Of a DNA stretch of 64,000 bases, positions 33,870 to 43,301 are shown one piece after another. Under the pieces are notes generated by a model that saw only the letters and a list, made by a program, of their open reading frames with translations, searched no databases and was not told the origin of the DNA. The DNA is from Pseudomonas chlororaphis subsp. chlororaphis (GTDB lineage Bacteria > Pseudomonadota > Gammaproteobacteria > Pseudomonadales > Pseudomonadaceae), in assembly GCF_003945765.1 (NCBI RefSeq), contig NZ_CP027712.1, positions 1,612,001-1,676,000 of the forward strand. The letters run 5' to 3'. The translations under genes and the position numbers were made by a program. Numbering within the stretch: the stretch's first letter is position 1; every line of letters begins with the position of its first letter.

Positions 33870-35519
33870 ATGCTGAACATCAAACCCCTGCGTCCCGAAT
33901 GGGTGACGTTGATTGCCTGCGCCTTTTTATTGCTTGGCTGCAACTTTGTGCTCTGGCAGCACCTGTTTAGCATTACCGCCTCGGACACCCGCGGCATCGC
34001 CATGCGCGTGGCTTTCGGGGTGATGATCTTCTGTGCCTTCAACCTTATCCTGACCTGGCTGGCGTTTCGCCGGATATTTAAGCCGGTGCTGGTTTTATTG
34101 TTTATGGTCAGTGCCGGCGTGGCTTATTTCATGAGCCAGTACGGAGTGCTGATAGATGCCGGAATGTTTCGCAACTTCGCCGAAACCAATGCAACGGAAG
34201 TGCGTGACTTACTCTCCCTGAAGTTGCTTGTTTATATTCTGTTCCTGGGTGTATTGCCTTCCTGGTTATTGTGGAAAGCCCCGATCAATTATCGTCGCTG
34301 GCACCGCGAGTTATTGAGCAAGTTGCTGGTATCCGTTATGTGCGCGGCGGCCATTGGCGGGGTAGCCCTGGCCAACTATCAGGGGCTGGCCTCGCTGTTT
34401 CGCAATCACCATGAATTGCGCCTGATGATAGTGCCGAGCAACTACGTGGGCGCCTCCATCGGTTACCTGCGCGAGCAAGTGGTTTCGGCGCGCCAGCCCT
34501 TCGTCAAGATCGGGGAAGATGCCCAGCGCAATCCGACCTGGCAAAACCATGCGCGCAAGTCGCTGACGGTGCTGGTGGTCGGCGAAAGTGCCCGGGCCGA
34601 GAACTTCGGCGTGCTGGGCTACGAGCGCGACACCACGCCGAAACTCAGCCAGGAAAACGGCCTGATCGCCTTTACCGATGTGTCGTCCTGCGGCACCGAG
34701 ACCGCGGTCTCGGTGCCCTGCATGTTCTCCAACATGGGGCGCAAGAACTACGACGCCAGCAAGGCGAAGAACGAGGAAGGGCTGCTGGACGTGCTCAAGC
34801 GCGCCGGGCTCGAGGTGATCTGGCGGGACAACCAATCCGGTTGCAAGGGCACCTGCGACCGGGTGACCCTCGACGACGTCAGCAATCTCAAGGACCCGGC
34901 GCTCTGTGCCAACAGCGAATGCCGCGACGAGATCCTGCTCCAGGGCCTGCAGCACTTCATCGATACCCTGGACAAGGACACCGTGCTGGTCCTGCACCAG
35001 ATGGGCAGCCACGGGCCGGAATACTTCAAGCGCTACCCCAAGCAATACGAGCGCTTCACCCCGGTGTGCCAGAGCAACGCCCTGAACAATTGCAGCCGCG
35101 AGAGCATCGTCAACGGCTACGACAATACGCTGCTGTACACCGACCATGTGCTGGCGACCCTGATCGACCTGTTGCGCAGCAACCAGGACAAGGTCGACAC
35201 CGCCATGCTCTACCTGTCGGATCACGGCGAGTCCCTGGGCGAATACAACCTGTTCCTGCATGGCACGCCCTACATGCTCGCGCCGTCGCAGCAAAAACAT
35301 GTGGCAATGCTGGCCTGGTTCTCGGACAGCTATCAGAAGGCTTTCTCGGTGGACACCCATTGCCTGCAACTGAGCCGGGAAAAACCGCTGAGCCAGGACA
35401 ACCTGTTCCACTCGATGCTCGGTCTGCTGGAGGTCGACAGCCGGGTCTACCAGCCCGACCTGGACCTGTTCGCCGGCTGCCGGGGCAGCGTGGTCGACGG
35501 CGTGTTGGCGCGGCAATGA
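33870..35519 (+). CDS. eptA: Lipid A phosphoethanolamine transferase
   Basis: This 549-residue enzyme adds phosphoethanolamine to lipid A on the periplasmic face, lowering negative charge and polymyxin binding. Five N-terminal membrane helices (about 10-175) are followed by a periplasmic alkaline-phosphatase-like domain. The catalytic Thr is at about residue 276 (SSCGTETAVSVPCMFSNM), with VVGESARAENFG upstream and LYLSDHGESLGE and LHGTP downstream as metal ligands. Six or more Cys match the family's disulfides. The start is ATG 33870. No pmrAB or colRS genes are adjacent, so its regulator lies elsewhere. Confidence 0.92.
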   Translation: MLNIKPLRPEWVTLIACAFLLLGCNFVLWQHLFSITASDTRGIAMRVAFGVMIFCAFNLILTWLAFRRIFKPVLVLLFMVSAGVAYFMSQYGVLIDAGMFRNFAETNATEVRDLLSLKLLVYILFLGVLPSWLLWKAPINYRRWHRELLSKLLVSVMCAAAIGGVALANYQGLASLFRNHHELRLMIVPSNYVGASIGYLREQVVSARQPFVKIGEDAQRNPTWQNHARKSLTVLVVGESARAENFGVLGYERDTTPKLSQENGLIAFTDVSSCGTETAVSVPCMFSNMGRKNYDASKAKNEEGLLDVLKRAGLEVIWRDNQSGCKGTCDRVTLDDVSNLKDPALCANSECRDEILLQGLQHFIDTLDKDTVLVLHQMGSHGPEYFKRYPKQYERFTPVCQSNALNNCSRESIVNGYDNTLLYTDHVLATLIDLLRSNQDKVDTAMLYLSDHGESLGEYNLFLHGTPYMLAPSQQKHVAMLAWFSDSYQKAFSVDTHCLQLSREKPLSQDNLFHSMLGLLEVDSRVYQPDLDLFAGCRGSVVDGVLARQ

Positions 35520-35603
35520 AGCCTTGATCGGCGTTCGACCTTTTTTTCACGATCGGGGCGGTAACCTGTTTTTCATCCAATACTTACAAGAGCCAGCAGA
35601 TCC

Positions 35604-36287
35604 ATGTCCGCGCACCCTCCATCCCCCCTCGAGCTCGAGTTCGCCAGGCGTTATGACCAGGCGCACGCGCGTGTGTGTGGCGACGAGCGCCCGCTCGGGC
35701 TGGGGCGGCGCCTGTCGTTGTGGCGCGACGAGTGGCTGGTTCGCCGCGCGTTGAAGGTGGCGGGCGAGCCGGGGCTGATTCTCGATCTTGCGTGCGGCGC
35801 GGGGCGTTTCTGGCCGGTGCTGGGCGAGCACAGTAATCGGGTGATCCTGGCGGCGGACCCGTCCCAGGACATGCTCAACCACGCCCAGACCCACCACCCG
35901 GCGAGCCTGCTCAGGCGGGTCAGGACTTTCCAGAGTTCGTCGTTCAGCATCGGCCTGTCGGCCAACGCGGTGGACTGCATCGTCTGCCTGCAACTGTTCC
36001 CCCATGTCGCCAGCAGCGAGGCACGCCTGGCGTTGCTGGGCGAATTCCATCGGGTCAGTCGCGACTCGGTGATCCTCGCGGTGCGCATCGACAGTCGCTT
36101 GAAAGTCATGCGCGACCGGCTGGAGGGCAACGACACCCTGCAATTGCAGCGTGCTCCACGCATGGACGTCAGCCGGGCGCGGGTCGAGGCCGAGTTCAAG
36201 GACGCTGGGTTCGAAGTGCTCAGCCACCAGGATTTCATTCCCGGTTGCGCCGCCTGGCGGGTTTACGTCCTGCGCAAACAGGGGTAG
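35604..36287 (+). CDS. Class I SAM-dependent methyltransferase
   Basis: This 227-residue soluble protein has the SAM-binding motif I LILDLACGAGRFWPVL (about 53-68), the acidic motif II region VILAADPSQDML, and a post-motif VDCIVCLQLFPHV. The substrate is unknown. The C-terminal part is a continuous Rossmann-like fold. It lies 85 bases after eptA and upstream of rnd in the same direction; whether it belongs to either operon is open. Confidence 0.85.
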   Translation: MSAHPPSPLELEFARRYDQAHARVCGDERPLGLGRRLSLWRDEWLVRRALKVAGEPGLILDLACGAGRFWPVLGEHSNRVILAADPSQDMLNHAQTHHPASLLRRVRTFQSSSFSIGLSANAVDCIVCLQLFPHVASSEARLALLGEFHRVSRDSVILAVRIDSRLKVMRDRLEGNDTLQLQRAPRMDVSRARVEAEFKDAGFEVLSHQDFIPGCAAWRVYVLRKQG

Positions 36288-36410
36288 CCGACGGCGTTCG
36301 GATTATTCTTGTGGCCCGGGCGCCGATTTCGCGCAGGCTCTTGTCGAGTGAATGCTCAGAAATCGCCAAGGGCGATATATACTGCGCGCCATTCTTCAAG
36401 GGAGAGCCGT

Positions 36411-37544
36411 GTGGCCATCGATATTCACTGGATTCGCGACAACGATAGCCTCGGTCAATTCTGCACCGAGTGGCAGAAGCTGCCATTCGTCGCCCTCGAC
36501 ACCGAATTCATGCGGGTCGACACCTTCTATCCGATCGCCGGCCTGTTGCAGGTCGGCGATGGCCAGCGCGCTTACCTCATCGACCCCTTGACCATCGACG
36601 ACTGGCAGCCGCTGGCGGCCTTGCTGGAGAACAGCGCGGTGGTCAAGGTGGTGCACGCCTGCAGCGAGGACCTCGAAGTCCTGCTGCGCCTGACCGGCAG
36701 CCTGCCGACACCGTTGTTCGACACGCAACTGGCGGCCGCCTACCTGAACCTGGGTTTCTCCATGGGCTATTCGCGGCTGGTCCAGGAAGTGCTGGGCATC
36801 GAGTTGCCCAAGGGCGAGACCCGCTCCGACTGGCTGCAACGCCCGCTGTCGGAAACCCAGGTCAGCTACGCCGCCGAAGACGCCGTGCACCTGGCCGAGG
36901 TGTTCACCCGGCTGCGGCCGAAACTGTCCGAGGACAAATACAACTGGGTGCTGGAAGACGGCGCCGAGCTGGTGGCCAACCTGCGCCGCGAAGTCGATCC
37001 TTATGAGGTTTACCGCGAAGCCAAGCTGGCCTGGAAACTGTCCCGCGCGCAACTGGCGGTGCTGCGTGAACTCTGCGCCTGGCGCGAGCGTGAGGCACGG
37101 GCACGGGACCTGCCGCGCAACCGGATCGTGCGCGAGCACTCGCTGTGGCCGTTGGCCAAGAGCCAGCCGGACAACCTCGGCGCCCTGGCGAAAATCGAAG
37201 ACATGCACCCGCGCACCGTGCGTCAGGACGGCGAGTTCCTGCTGGGCCTGATCAAGCGTGCCGCCAGCGTCGGCCCCGACCAGTGGCCACCGGCCGTCCC
37301 CGAGCCGTTGCCGATGGAAGCCTCGCCCCTGCTCAAGCGCCTGCGCGCCGTGGGTCAGGCCGAAGCCGAGCGCCTGGGTATCGCCCCGGAACTGATGCTG
37401 CGCAAGAAAACCCTGGAAAGCCTGCTCAAGAGTGGCTTCCCCAATGGACCCTACCAATTGCCCGATTCGCTGCGTGGCTGGCGCCGCGAATTGATGGGCC
37501 AGGCGCTGCTTGACAGCCTGGCCACCGCCGGAGAACAGCCATGA
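36411..37544 (+). CDS. rnd: Ribonuclease D
   Basis: This 377-residue 3'-5' exoribonuclease trims tRNA precursors and other small RNAs. The DEDD exonuclease domain shows Exo[10 protein letters not shown], Exo[16 protein letters not shown] with the conserved Asp, and Exo[16 protein letters not shown] (Tyr and Asp). An HRDC domain (about 205-290) follows. The start is GTG 36411 behind GGGAGAGCC; the length equals the family norm. It overlaps ycgL by 4 bases. Confidence 0.95.
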   Translation: MAIDIHWIRDNDSLGQFCTEWQKLPFVALDTEFMRVDTFYPIAGLLQVGDGQRAYLIDPLTIDDWQPLAALLENSAVVKVVHACSEDLEVLLRLTGSLPTPLFDTQLAAAYLNLGFSMGYSRLVQEVLGIELPKGETRSDWLQRPLSETQVSYAAEDAVHLAEVFTRLRPKLSEDKYNWVLEDGAELVANLRREVDPYEVYREAKLAWKLSRAQLAVLRELCAWREREARARDLPRNRIVREHSLWPLAKSQPDNLGALAKIEDMHPRTVRQDGEFLLGLIKRAASVGPDQWPPAVPEPLPMEASPLLKRLRAVGQAEAERLGIAPELMLRKKTLESLLKSGFPNGPYQLPDSLRGWRRELMGQALLDSLATAGEQP

Positions 37545-37834
37545 AACGTATCTGCTCGATCTACAAAAGCCCGCGCAAGAACGAGATGTACCTCTACGTG
37601 CTCAAGAGCGATGCCCTGGAGCGCGTGCCGGAAAACCTGCTGGCGGCGTTCGGCAAGCCGCAGCACGCCTTCGACCTGGTGCTGAGTCCGGAGCGCAAGC
37701 TGTCGCGCGAGGACATCCACCAGGTGCTGGAAAACCTTGAGAAGCAGGGTTACCACCTGCAGATGCCACCGGCCGAGGACGAGTACATCGAGCACTTGCC
37801 CGAAGAGCTGCTGCGCCGTAATGATCCGGTCTGA
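37541..37834 (+). CDS. YcgL-family protein
   Basis: This 97-residue protein is almost always downstream of rnd in Pseudomonas. It starts with the family pattern [16 protein letters not shown]. It also has the [21 protein letters not shown] segment and an acidic C terminus. Its ATG overlaps the rnd stop (ATGA), so it is translationally coupled. The molecular function is unknown; the linkage suggests a part in RNA processing. Confidence 0.9.
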   Translation: MKRICSIYKSPRKNEMYLYVLKSDALERVPENLLAAFGKPQHAFDLVLSPERKLSREDIHQVLENLEKQGYHLQMPPAEDEYIEHLPEELLRRNDPV

Positions 37835-37961
37835 CGGACACCTGTAGAGGCCCTGTCCGGGGCATCGTTGAAAATGGAACTGATTCTATCTGGCGGCTGC
37901 CGCGATCGATGGAGCGATACTCCGTCGGTGGCTGCCTGCACCGTTTTGTAAGGTTTGAACC

Positions 37962-38894
37962 ATGCGCGTTCTGATTGCCGAACACGATCACGCTATTTAT
38001 GCCCGTTTGTTGCGTCAGCTGGCACCTGACCTGGAAGTGCTCACCAGCGGCGATTCCGCCGAATTGTCGAAGCTGGCCGCGGACTGCCCGGTCTGGCTCG
38101 GCCAGCCGGACCTGCTGGCCACCCTGTTGCGCCAGGGCCACCAGCCGCAGTGGCTGCAATCGACCTGGGCCGGCATCACGCCGCTGCTCGCCGACGGCCT
38201 GCCACGCCATTACCGGCTGACCCGTGCCGTGGGGATCTTCGGCCAGGTCATGGCCGAATACGTGCTCACCTACATGCTCGGCCACGAGCGCGAAGTCCTC
38301 GCGCGCCTGGTCAGCCAGGTCGAGCGCAAGTGGGATAACCGCACGGGCCAGAGCCTGGCCGGGCGCAAGGTGCTGATCGTCGGCGCGGGCGATATCGGCC
38401 AGAGTGTGGCGCAGTTTCTCTTGCCGTTCGGCGTCGAGCTGTACGGCATCGCCAGTGAAGCCCGGGAGCAGGCGCCGTTTATCGAAGTCGCGGCCTTGGC
38501 GGACCTGGGACGTTTGGTCGGTGAGGTGGATTATGTGGTCAACCTGCTGCCCAACACCCCGCACACCCATGATCTGTACGACACGGCGCTGTTCAAGCGT
38601 TTCAAGCCGACCGGCCTGTTCATCAACGTCGGTCGCGGGGTCGCGGTGGTCGATGCGGATCTGGTGGAAGCCTTGAAGGAAGGGCATCTGGCGGGGGCGG
38701 TGATCGACGTCTGCCGCCAGGAACCGCTGCCGCAGCGCCATCCGTTCTGGACCGCCTGGGGCCTGTTGCTGACCGGCCACAGCTCGGCGCCGACCTCGCC
38801 GACCCTGATGGCGCAGCTGTTCATCGACAACCTGCGGGCCTATCAGGCCGACACGGCGTTGCGTGGGGAAGTGGATTTCACCCGCGGGTATTGA
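37962..38894 (+). CDS. D-2-hydroxyacid dehydrogenase (GhrA-like)
   Basis: This 310-residue NAD(P)-dependent oxidoreductase has the Rossmann motif LIVGAGDIGQSVAQ at about 136-149. The catalytic Arg is in FINVGRGVAVVD (about 230), followed by the region IDVCRQEPLP with Glu, and His in LLTGHSSAPT. It probably reduces glyoxylate or hydroxypyruvate, or similar 2-keto acids. The N-terminal substrate domain is complete. It stands alone between ycgL and a REPIN. Confidence 0.85.
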   Translation: MRVLIAEHDHAIYARLLRQLAPDLEVLTSGDSAELSKLAADCPVWLGQPDLLATLLRQGHQPQWLQSTWAGITPLLADGLPRHYRLTRAVGIFGQVMAEYVLTYMLGHEREVLARLVSQVERKWDNRTGQSLAGRKVLIVGAGDIGQSVAQFLLPFGVELYGIASEAREQAPFIEVAALADLGRLVGEVDYVVNLLPNTPHTHDLYDTALFKRFKPTGLFINVGRGVAVVDADLVEALKEGHLAGAVIDVCRQEPLPQRHPFWTAWGLLLTGHSSAPTSPTLMAQLFIDNLRAYQADTALRGEVDFTRGY

Positions 38895-38938
38895 GGCGCT
38901 GCGCAGAGGGGGGCTGATGCCGCCTTTTGCGTGGACCC

Positions 38939-39040
38939 TGTAGCCGCTGCCGCAGGCTGCGATCGGCTCCGAAGGAGACGTGCTCTTGAGGGCCTAGGAA
39001 GGCCCTTCGGGCCTTATCGCAGCCTGCGGCAGCGGCTACA
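38939..39040. repeat. REP pair (REPIN), GTAGCCGCTGCCGCAGG type
   Basis: Inverted copies at 38939-38963 and 39016-39040, 25 bases each and exact except where the loop begins. The loop contains a small hairpin (AAGGCCC with GGGCCTT). It lies after the dehydrogenase gene and 15 bases from the end of the converging nitroreductase gene. Confidence 0.9.
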
Positions 39041-39055
39041 GGGATTGCAGCAGGT

Positions 39056-39649
39056 TTACAGGCTGAAATCGCCTTCGGCTGCGGTTTCGCTCAGCGGGCG
39101 ACGCGGGCTTGGCTCTTCGCGGGCCTGCAGGTATTCGGCGAGGCTCGCCTTGTCGCCCAGCTTGCCGACGGCCACGGCGGCATGCAGGGCATAACCTTCT
39201 GGAATCTTCAGCTCCTTGCGGGTCAGCTCCTGGTCGAACCCGGCCATGCCGTGGGTGTGCCAGCCGCTGATGCTGGCTTGCAGCGCCAGGTGGCCCCAGG
39301 CCGAACCGGTGTCGAAGGTGTGCCACAGGGCTGGGGTTTCCTCGCTGGCGCCAGGCGCGGTGAAGGTGGTTTTCGAGATCACGATCACCAATGCCGAGGC
39401 GTGCTGCGCCCAGCCACGGTTGAACTCGTTGAGCAGGCCGAGGAAACGTTCCCAGTTCGGCGTGTCGCGGCGCGCATACAGGAAGCGCCACGGCTGCGAG
39501 TTGTAGGCCGACGGCGCCCAGCGCGCGGCTTCGAAGAAGCTCAGCAGGGTTTCCTCGGGAATGGCCTCGCCGGTGAAGGCGCGCGGCGACCAGCGCTCGG
39601 TGAACTGCGGGTGGATGGCGTACTCGGCAACGCGGGGATTGGCGCTCAT
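39056..39649 (-). CDS. Nitroreductase-family flavoprotein
   Basis: This 197-residue FMN-dependent oxidoreductase has the N-terminal FMN-binding pattern RWSPRAFTGEAIPEE with the Arg/Ser triad and ARWAPSAYNSQPWRFL near residue 43. The Gly-rich HLALQASISGWHTHGMAGFD lies in the middle, and YALHAAVAVGKLGD near the end. It may reduce quinones, nitro compounds or act on unknown metabolites. It is monocistronic, with its promoter in the 280-base gap to the right. Confidence 0.85.
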   Translation of the reverse strand: MSANPRVAEYAIHPQFTERWSPRAFTGEAIPEETLLSFFEAARWAPSAYNSQPWRFLYARRDTPNWERFLGLLNEFNRGWAQHASALVIVISKTTFTAPGASEETPALWHTFDTGSAWGHLALQASISGWHTHGMAGFDQELTRKELKIPEGYALHAAVAVGKLGDKASLAEYLQAREEPSPRRPLSETAAEGDFSL

Positions 39650-39928
39650 GACAGAGATTCCTGGCTACGTTTGAGAATGAAAGGTGGATAAACCGGCAAG
39701 CGCAGTTGAACTGGGCAATGGGGTTTTTCCTGACCCTGGGCGATTCACCGGTGCGACGCGGTCGAGCGTTAATGGCACGCGGACATAGGGCTTTGCGACA
39801 GGCAAAGCTACTGCGCGGCATGCGGCCTGACAAGTAGTGCCTTACCGACAGTCGCCAGCGCTTGGCCCACGGGGCCTTGGGCACTAGACTGGCGGCCTTT
39901 TCCCTGTCCGATACCGATTACCTGAGCC

Positions 39929-40378
39929 ATGGCCGCCAAAGTTGAACCCTTCTGGATCCGCAAAACCCTCGAACAACTCGATCAGGAGGAGTGGGAGTCG
40001 TTGTGCGACGGTTGTGGCCTGTGCTGCCTGCAGAAGCTCGAGGATGAAGAAGACAACAGCGTCTACTACACCCGCATCGCCTGCAAACTGCTGGACCTGA
40101 AGACCTGCCAGTGCAGCGACTACGCCAACCGCCGCGCCTCGGTGCCGGATTGCATCCAGCTCACCCCGGGCAAGGCCGATGAGTTCAAATGGCTGCCGCC
40201 GACCTGCGGTTATCGCCTGGTCAGCGAGGGCAAGGACCTGCCGCTCTGGCACCATCTGGTGTGCGGTGACCGCGACGCGGTGCACCACGAGCGTATTTCC
40301 CAATCCGGACGCATGCTCGCCGAAGGCAGCGTGGCCGAGGAAGACTGGGAAGATCATCTGATTTTCCGCGCCGGCTGA
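39929..40378 (+). CDS. YcgN-family cysteine-cluster protein
   Basis: This 149-residue protein has the conserved Cys arrangement [12 protein letters not shown] (four Cys at about 28-35). Further Cys lie in [18 protein letters not shown] and VPDCIQL, likely a zinc or iron-sulfur site. The family is widespread in proteobacteria and its function is unknown. The ATG at 39929 is chosen as the first conserved start (MAAKVEPFW). It is followed 45 bases later by the M61-like gene in the same direction. Confidence 0.88.
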   Translation: MAAKVEPFWIRKTLEQLDQEEWESLCDGCGLCCLQKLEDEEDNSVYYTRIACKLLDLKTCQCSDYANRRASVPDCIQLTPGKADEFKWLPPTCGYRLVSEGKDLPLWHHLVCGDRDAVHHERISQSGRMLAEGSVAEEDWEDHLIFRAG

Positions 40379-40423
40379 GGTCTGCCGCGCTCGCGTTCAA
40401 GGTTGTTTCACGAAGGAGTGTGT

Positions 40424-41662
40424 ATGGCTGTGGGGGCAAGGCTGGCGCTGGCCGGCTGGCTGCTGGTGCTCAGTGCGCCGGGGTGGGCGGCGAAAAAAGT
40501 CGATCTGGATTACCACGTGCGCCTGTTGCCGCAGAGCGACCAGGCCGAGGTGCGCCTGACCCTGGCGGACGGCGCGGCGGTGCGCAGCCTGGATTTCGAC
40601 CTGGGCACGCATGGCGATTACAGCGACTTCAAGGCCGACGGCCAATGGCAGCCCGGGGCGGCCAAGCCTCCCGCGGTACAGCGCGGCGTATGGCGCCCGG
40701 CCGGCGGCAAGGCCAGCCTGAGCTACCGGGTGCGGATCAGCCACAACCTGAAGAAGGACAGCTTCGACAGCCGCATGACCCCGCATTGGGCCTTGTTGCG
40801 TGGCGATACGCTGGTGCCGGCGGCGAAGCTCGACCAGCAGGACGGCATCGAACTGGTGTCGCGCCTGGAATTCGAGTTGCCCACGGGCTGGAAAAGCGTG
40901 GAAACCGCCTGGCCGCGGATCGGCAAGAATCGTTTCCGTATCGATAATCCCGCGCGCCTGTTCGACCGGCCCACCGGCTGGATGCTGGCCGGTGCCCTGG
41001 GCAGTCGTCGCACCCGGCTGGGGGAGACCGAAGTCACGGTGGCCTCGCCGCAAGGGCAGGGCATGCGACGCATGGATGTGCTGACCCTGCTGACCTTCGT
41101 CTGGCCGCAGATCCAGGCGACCTTTCCCCGTCATCCAACCAAGTTGCTGATCGTCGGCGCGGCCGACCCGATGTGGCGCGGCAGCCTGGCCGGGCACGAT
41201 TCGCTGTTCTTGCACAGCCGCCTGCCGCTGGTCAGCGAGAGCGGCACCAGCCCGCTGCTGCGCGAAGTGATCCAGGTCTTTGCCCGGATCAATGACCGCG
41301 AGCGCAGCGACTGGATCGGCGAGGGCCTGGCGGAGTACTACGCCATCGAATTGATGCGCCGCGCCGGCGGCATGAGCGACGAGCGTTACCAGGCCCTGGA
41401 AACTCGGTTGGCCAAGAGCGGCCACGGCGTCAGCAGCCTGCGTGGCGAACAGGTGGACGCGCCGGTGGTGGCCAGGGCGGTGCTGCTGTTGCAGGAACTG
41501 GATCGGGAGATCCGCCTGAAGACCCGCAACAAGCGTTCGCTGGATGACGTGACCCGGGCGGTGATGCGTCTGGAGCGTGTCAGCACCAAAGAGTTCATCC
41601 AGCTCAGCGAGAGCGTGCTGGACGGCTCGTCGAAGGTGCTCGACAGCGATTTGTTGCATTAG
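40424..41662 (+). CDS. Secreted M61-like protein lacking the metallopeptidase motif
   Basis: This 412-residue exported protein has a signal peptide of about 22 residues (MAVGARLALAGWLLVL, cleavage at GWA-AK). The fold resembles M61 glycyl aminopeptidases: an N-terminal beta domain (25-150), then a thermolysin-like region. The family's WIGEGLAEYYAIELM helix is present at about 305, but the position where HExxH would stand reads REVIQVFA. Both zinc-binding His are absent, so it is probably not an active zinc peptidase. It may bind peptides or act in envelope assembly. The start has AAGGAG. Confidence 0.7.
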   Translation: MAVGARLALAGWLLVLSAPGWAAKKVDLDYHVRLLPQSDQAEVRLTLADGAAVRSLDFDLGTHGDYSDFKADGQWQPGAAKPPAVQRGVWRPAGGKASLSYRVRISHNLKKDSFDSRMTPHWALLRGDTLVPAAKLDQQDGIELVSRLEFELPTGWKSVETAWPRIGKNRFRIDNPARLFDRPTGWMLAGALGSRRTRLGETEVTVASPQGQGMRRMDVLTLLTFVWPQIQATFPRHPTKLLIVGAADPMWRGSLAGHDSLFLHSRLPLVSESGTSPLLREVIQVFARINDRERSDWIGEGLAEYYAIELMRRAGGMSDERYQALETRLAKSGHGVSSLRGEQVDAPVVARAVLLLQELDREIRLKTRNKRSLDDVTRAVMRLERVSTKEFIQLSESVLDGSSKVLDSDLLH

Positions 41663-41684
41663 TGAAGTCGACCGCTTTACGGTC

Positions 41685-41749
41685 ATCGCGAGCGAGCTCG
41701 CTCCTACAGGTTTTGCGCAATCCCCTGTAGGAGCGAGCTTGCTCGCGAT
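41685..41749. repeat. Inverted repeat of the TAGGAGCGAGC REP family
   Basis: ATCGCGAGCGAGCTCGCTCCTACAGG starts at 41685 and its near-exact inverted copy ends at 41749, with a 13-base loop. This is a second REP family, distinct from the GTAGCCGC type. It lies between two convergent genes. Confidence 0.9.
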
Positions 41750-41787
41750 AGCGCCGGTTCATTCAACGCGGCGTTCGAGGCCGCCGA

Positions 41788-42165
41788 TCAAACCCCGGCC
41801 TTGGGCGATTTCAACGAATCGTTGCCGGTTACGGTCGCGGTACGGGTGGCCGCCTCGGCATTGGCCTTGAGGGTTTTCAGCTCCGCGCCGGCACGCTCGA
41901 TCTTCGCCCGCACGTTATTCATATCCTGGCGGCTCTTCTCCAGCAGGCTTTTCGCCGAGCTGTGGCCGGTGATGCCACGGGCCAGGGCGACCCCGCCGAT
42001 GGCAACCTGGACCAGGCCGAACACACCGCCACGGCGCAGGCCCTTGCCGACCATCACCACGCCGCCGGCCAGCGAGCCGATGCGCTCCCAGCCTTGTACG
42101 TTCTGCTCCGCCGGGCTCTGGAAAGGGGTGGTTGAGATGGGTTCCAGTTGTTTGCTGTCGCTCAT
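41788..42165 (-). CDS. DUF2892-like membrane protein
   Basis: This 125-residue protein starts at ATG 42165, where MSDSKQLEPIS follows a GGAGACAG site. The core NVQGWERIGSLAGG and VALARGITGHSS match the DUF2892 pattern of two short membrane helices. The C-terminal 45 residues form a Lys/Ala-rich coiled region (RAKIERAGAELKTLKANAEA). The function is unknown. It is monocistronic. Confidence 0.75.
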   Translation of the reverse strand: MSDSKQLEPISTTPFQSPAEQNVQGWERIGSLAGGVVMVGKGLRRGGVFGLVQVAIGGVALARGITGHSSAKSLLEKSRQDMNNVRAKIERAGAELKTLKANAEAATRTATVTGNDSLKSPKAGV

Positions 42166-42253
42166 GATCTGTCTCCAGGGGGGATGGATATAAAGCTGAC
42201 TGCGCTGGCGCGTCGCTTGTTCCATCGAATGTACGGCGAACTTGAAGCAGTGC

Positions 42254-42721
42254 TCAGAACTTGGGGCCGGAGCGGGTGTTGTTGCCCTTGGCCAGGCGGT
42301 CGTAGAGCACCACGTTGACGGTGGCGGCGAGGTTCATGCAGCCGGTGGTCGGGATGTAGACCACGTCTTCGCACCAGTCGCGGATGTCCTTGTCCAGGGA
42401 GCCGTCTTCCGGGCCGAAGATGTACAGCGCGCGATCCGGGTGGGTGTATTCCGGCAGCGAGCGGGCGCCTTCCACCAGTTCCACCGCCACCGGCACGCAG
42501 CCCAGGGGCAGGATCTTCTTCAGGTCGTCGATGCCGATCAGCGGGATGTCCTGGTGGACCTTCTTGGTGTCGGTGACGAAGTCGCGGGCCCGTTCATAGC
42601 GCTTGCCGGTGTAGAACACCGACGCGACGCCATAGCAACCGGCGGCGCGCATCACCGAACCGACGTTCTCCGGTGACTTGGGGTTATACAAACCAATGCA
42701 GCTGTACCTTTTGTTTGCCAC
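42254..42721 (-). CDS. SpoU/TrmH-family RNA methyltransferase
   Basis: This 155-residue SPOUT-fold protein has the family motifs NPKSPENVGSVMRAAGCYG (motif 1), YIFGPEDGSLDKDI (motif 2) and VYIPTTGCMNLAATVNVVLYD (motif 3, knot). The length is that of TrmL-type tRNA 2'-O-methyltransferases, but the sequence is not a close TrmL match, so the substrate is left open. It is probably a dimer acting on tRNA or rRNA. Confidence 0.85.
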   Translation of the reverse strand: MANKRYSCIGLYNPKSPENVGSVMRAAGCYGVASVFYTGKRYERARDFVTDTKKVHQDIPLIGIDDLKKILPLGCVPVAVELVEGARSLPEYTHPDRALYIFGPEDGSLDKDIRDWCEDVVYIPTTGCMNLAATVNVVLYDRLAKGNNTRSGPKF

Positions 42722-42793
42722 GAGCGGGGTGCCTTCGAGAAAAATCGCGATTATACGGGGATTGTCGGCCGGCGGTTGGATCCGGCAAATGCA

Positions 42794-42852
42794 TCGCGGG
42801 CAAGCGGCGCATCTGCAGGATCAGTGTCTGCCGGTGCGCCGCTTGCCCGCGA
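42794..42852. repeat. Inverted repeat of the TCGCGGGCAAGC REP family
   Basis: TCGCGGGCAAGCGGCGCA (42794-42811) and its exact inverted copy (42835-42852), 18 bp arms with a 23-base loop. This is a third REP family in the window, between two minus-strand genes. Confidence 0.9.
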
Positions 42853-42886
42853 GAGGCCGGTCCTGTCGAACCGGAAAGAGCGGAGG

Positions 42887-43252
42887 TTACTCTTCGTCTT
42901 TCTTCATCAACCCCGCCAGCGCGGCGAAGGGGTTGTGGGTGGCCTTGGCGACTTTCGGCGTGCTCAGGGAGCCTTCGCCGAAGTACTGCTGGTCGGTGTA
43001 GCGCGAGTGTTCGTTGTCGTGGCAGTACAGGCACAGCAGTTCCCAGTTGGAACCGTCCTGCGGGTTGTTGTCGTGGTTGTGGTCGCGGTGATGCACAGTC
43101 AGCTCGCTCAGGCGCTTGCCGGAGAACTCGCGGGCGCAGCGTCCACAGACGTGCGGGTACATCTTCAGGGCCTTGTCGCGGTAGCCCATCTCGCGGTCGC
43201 GCTGGGCGTCGGCGAGGATGCGGTCGAGCTTGGAAGTGTTGGTCGAACTCAT
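42887..43252 (-). CDS. YajD-family HNH nuclease
   Basis: This 121-residue protein is like E. coli YajD. The HNH core is VHHRDHNHDNNPQDG with a following Asn, and four Cys (HVCGRCAREF and LLCLYCHDNEHSR) bind zinc. The start is ATG 43252 (MSSTNTSKLDRIL); ATG 43270 adds six residues. The role is unknown; it is conserved in the core genome, not linked to phage genes here. Confidence 0.85.
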   Translation of the reverse strand: MSSTNTSKLDRILADAQRDREMGYRDKALKMYPHVCGRCAREFSGKRLSELTVHHRDHNHDNNPQDGSNWELLCLYCHDNEHSRYTDQQYFGEGSLSTPKVAKATHNPFAALAGLMKKDEE

Positions 43253-43301
43253 GGGTTCACCTTTATGCAAAGACTAATGACGGTAATGGGCCAAGTTTAG
43301 C

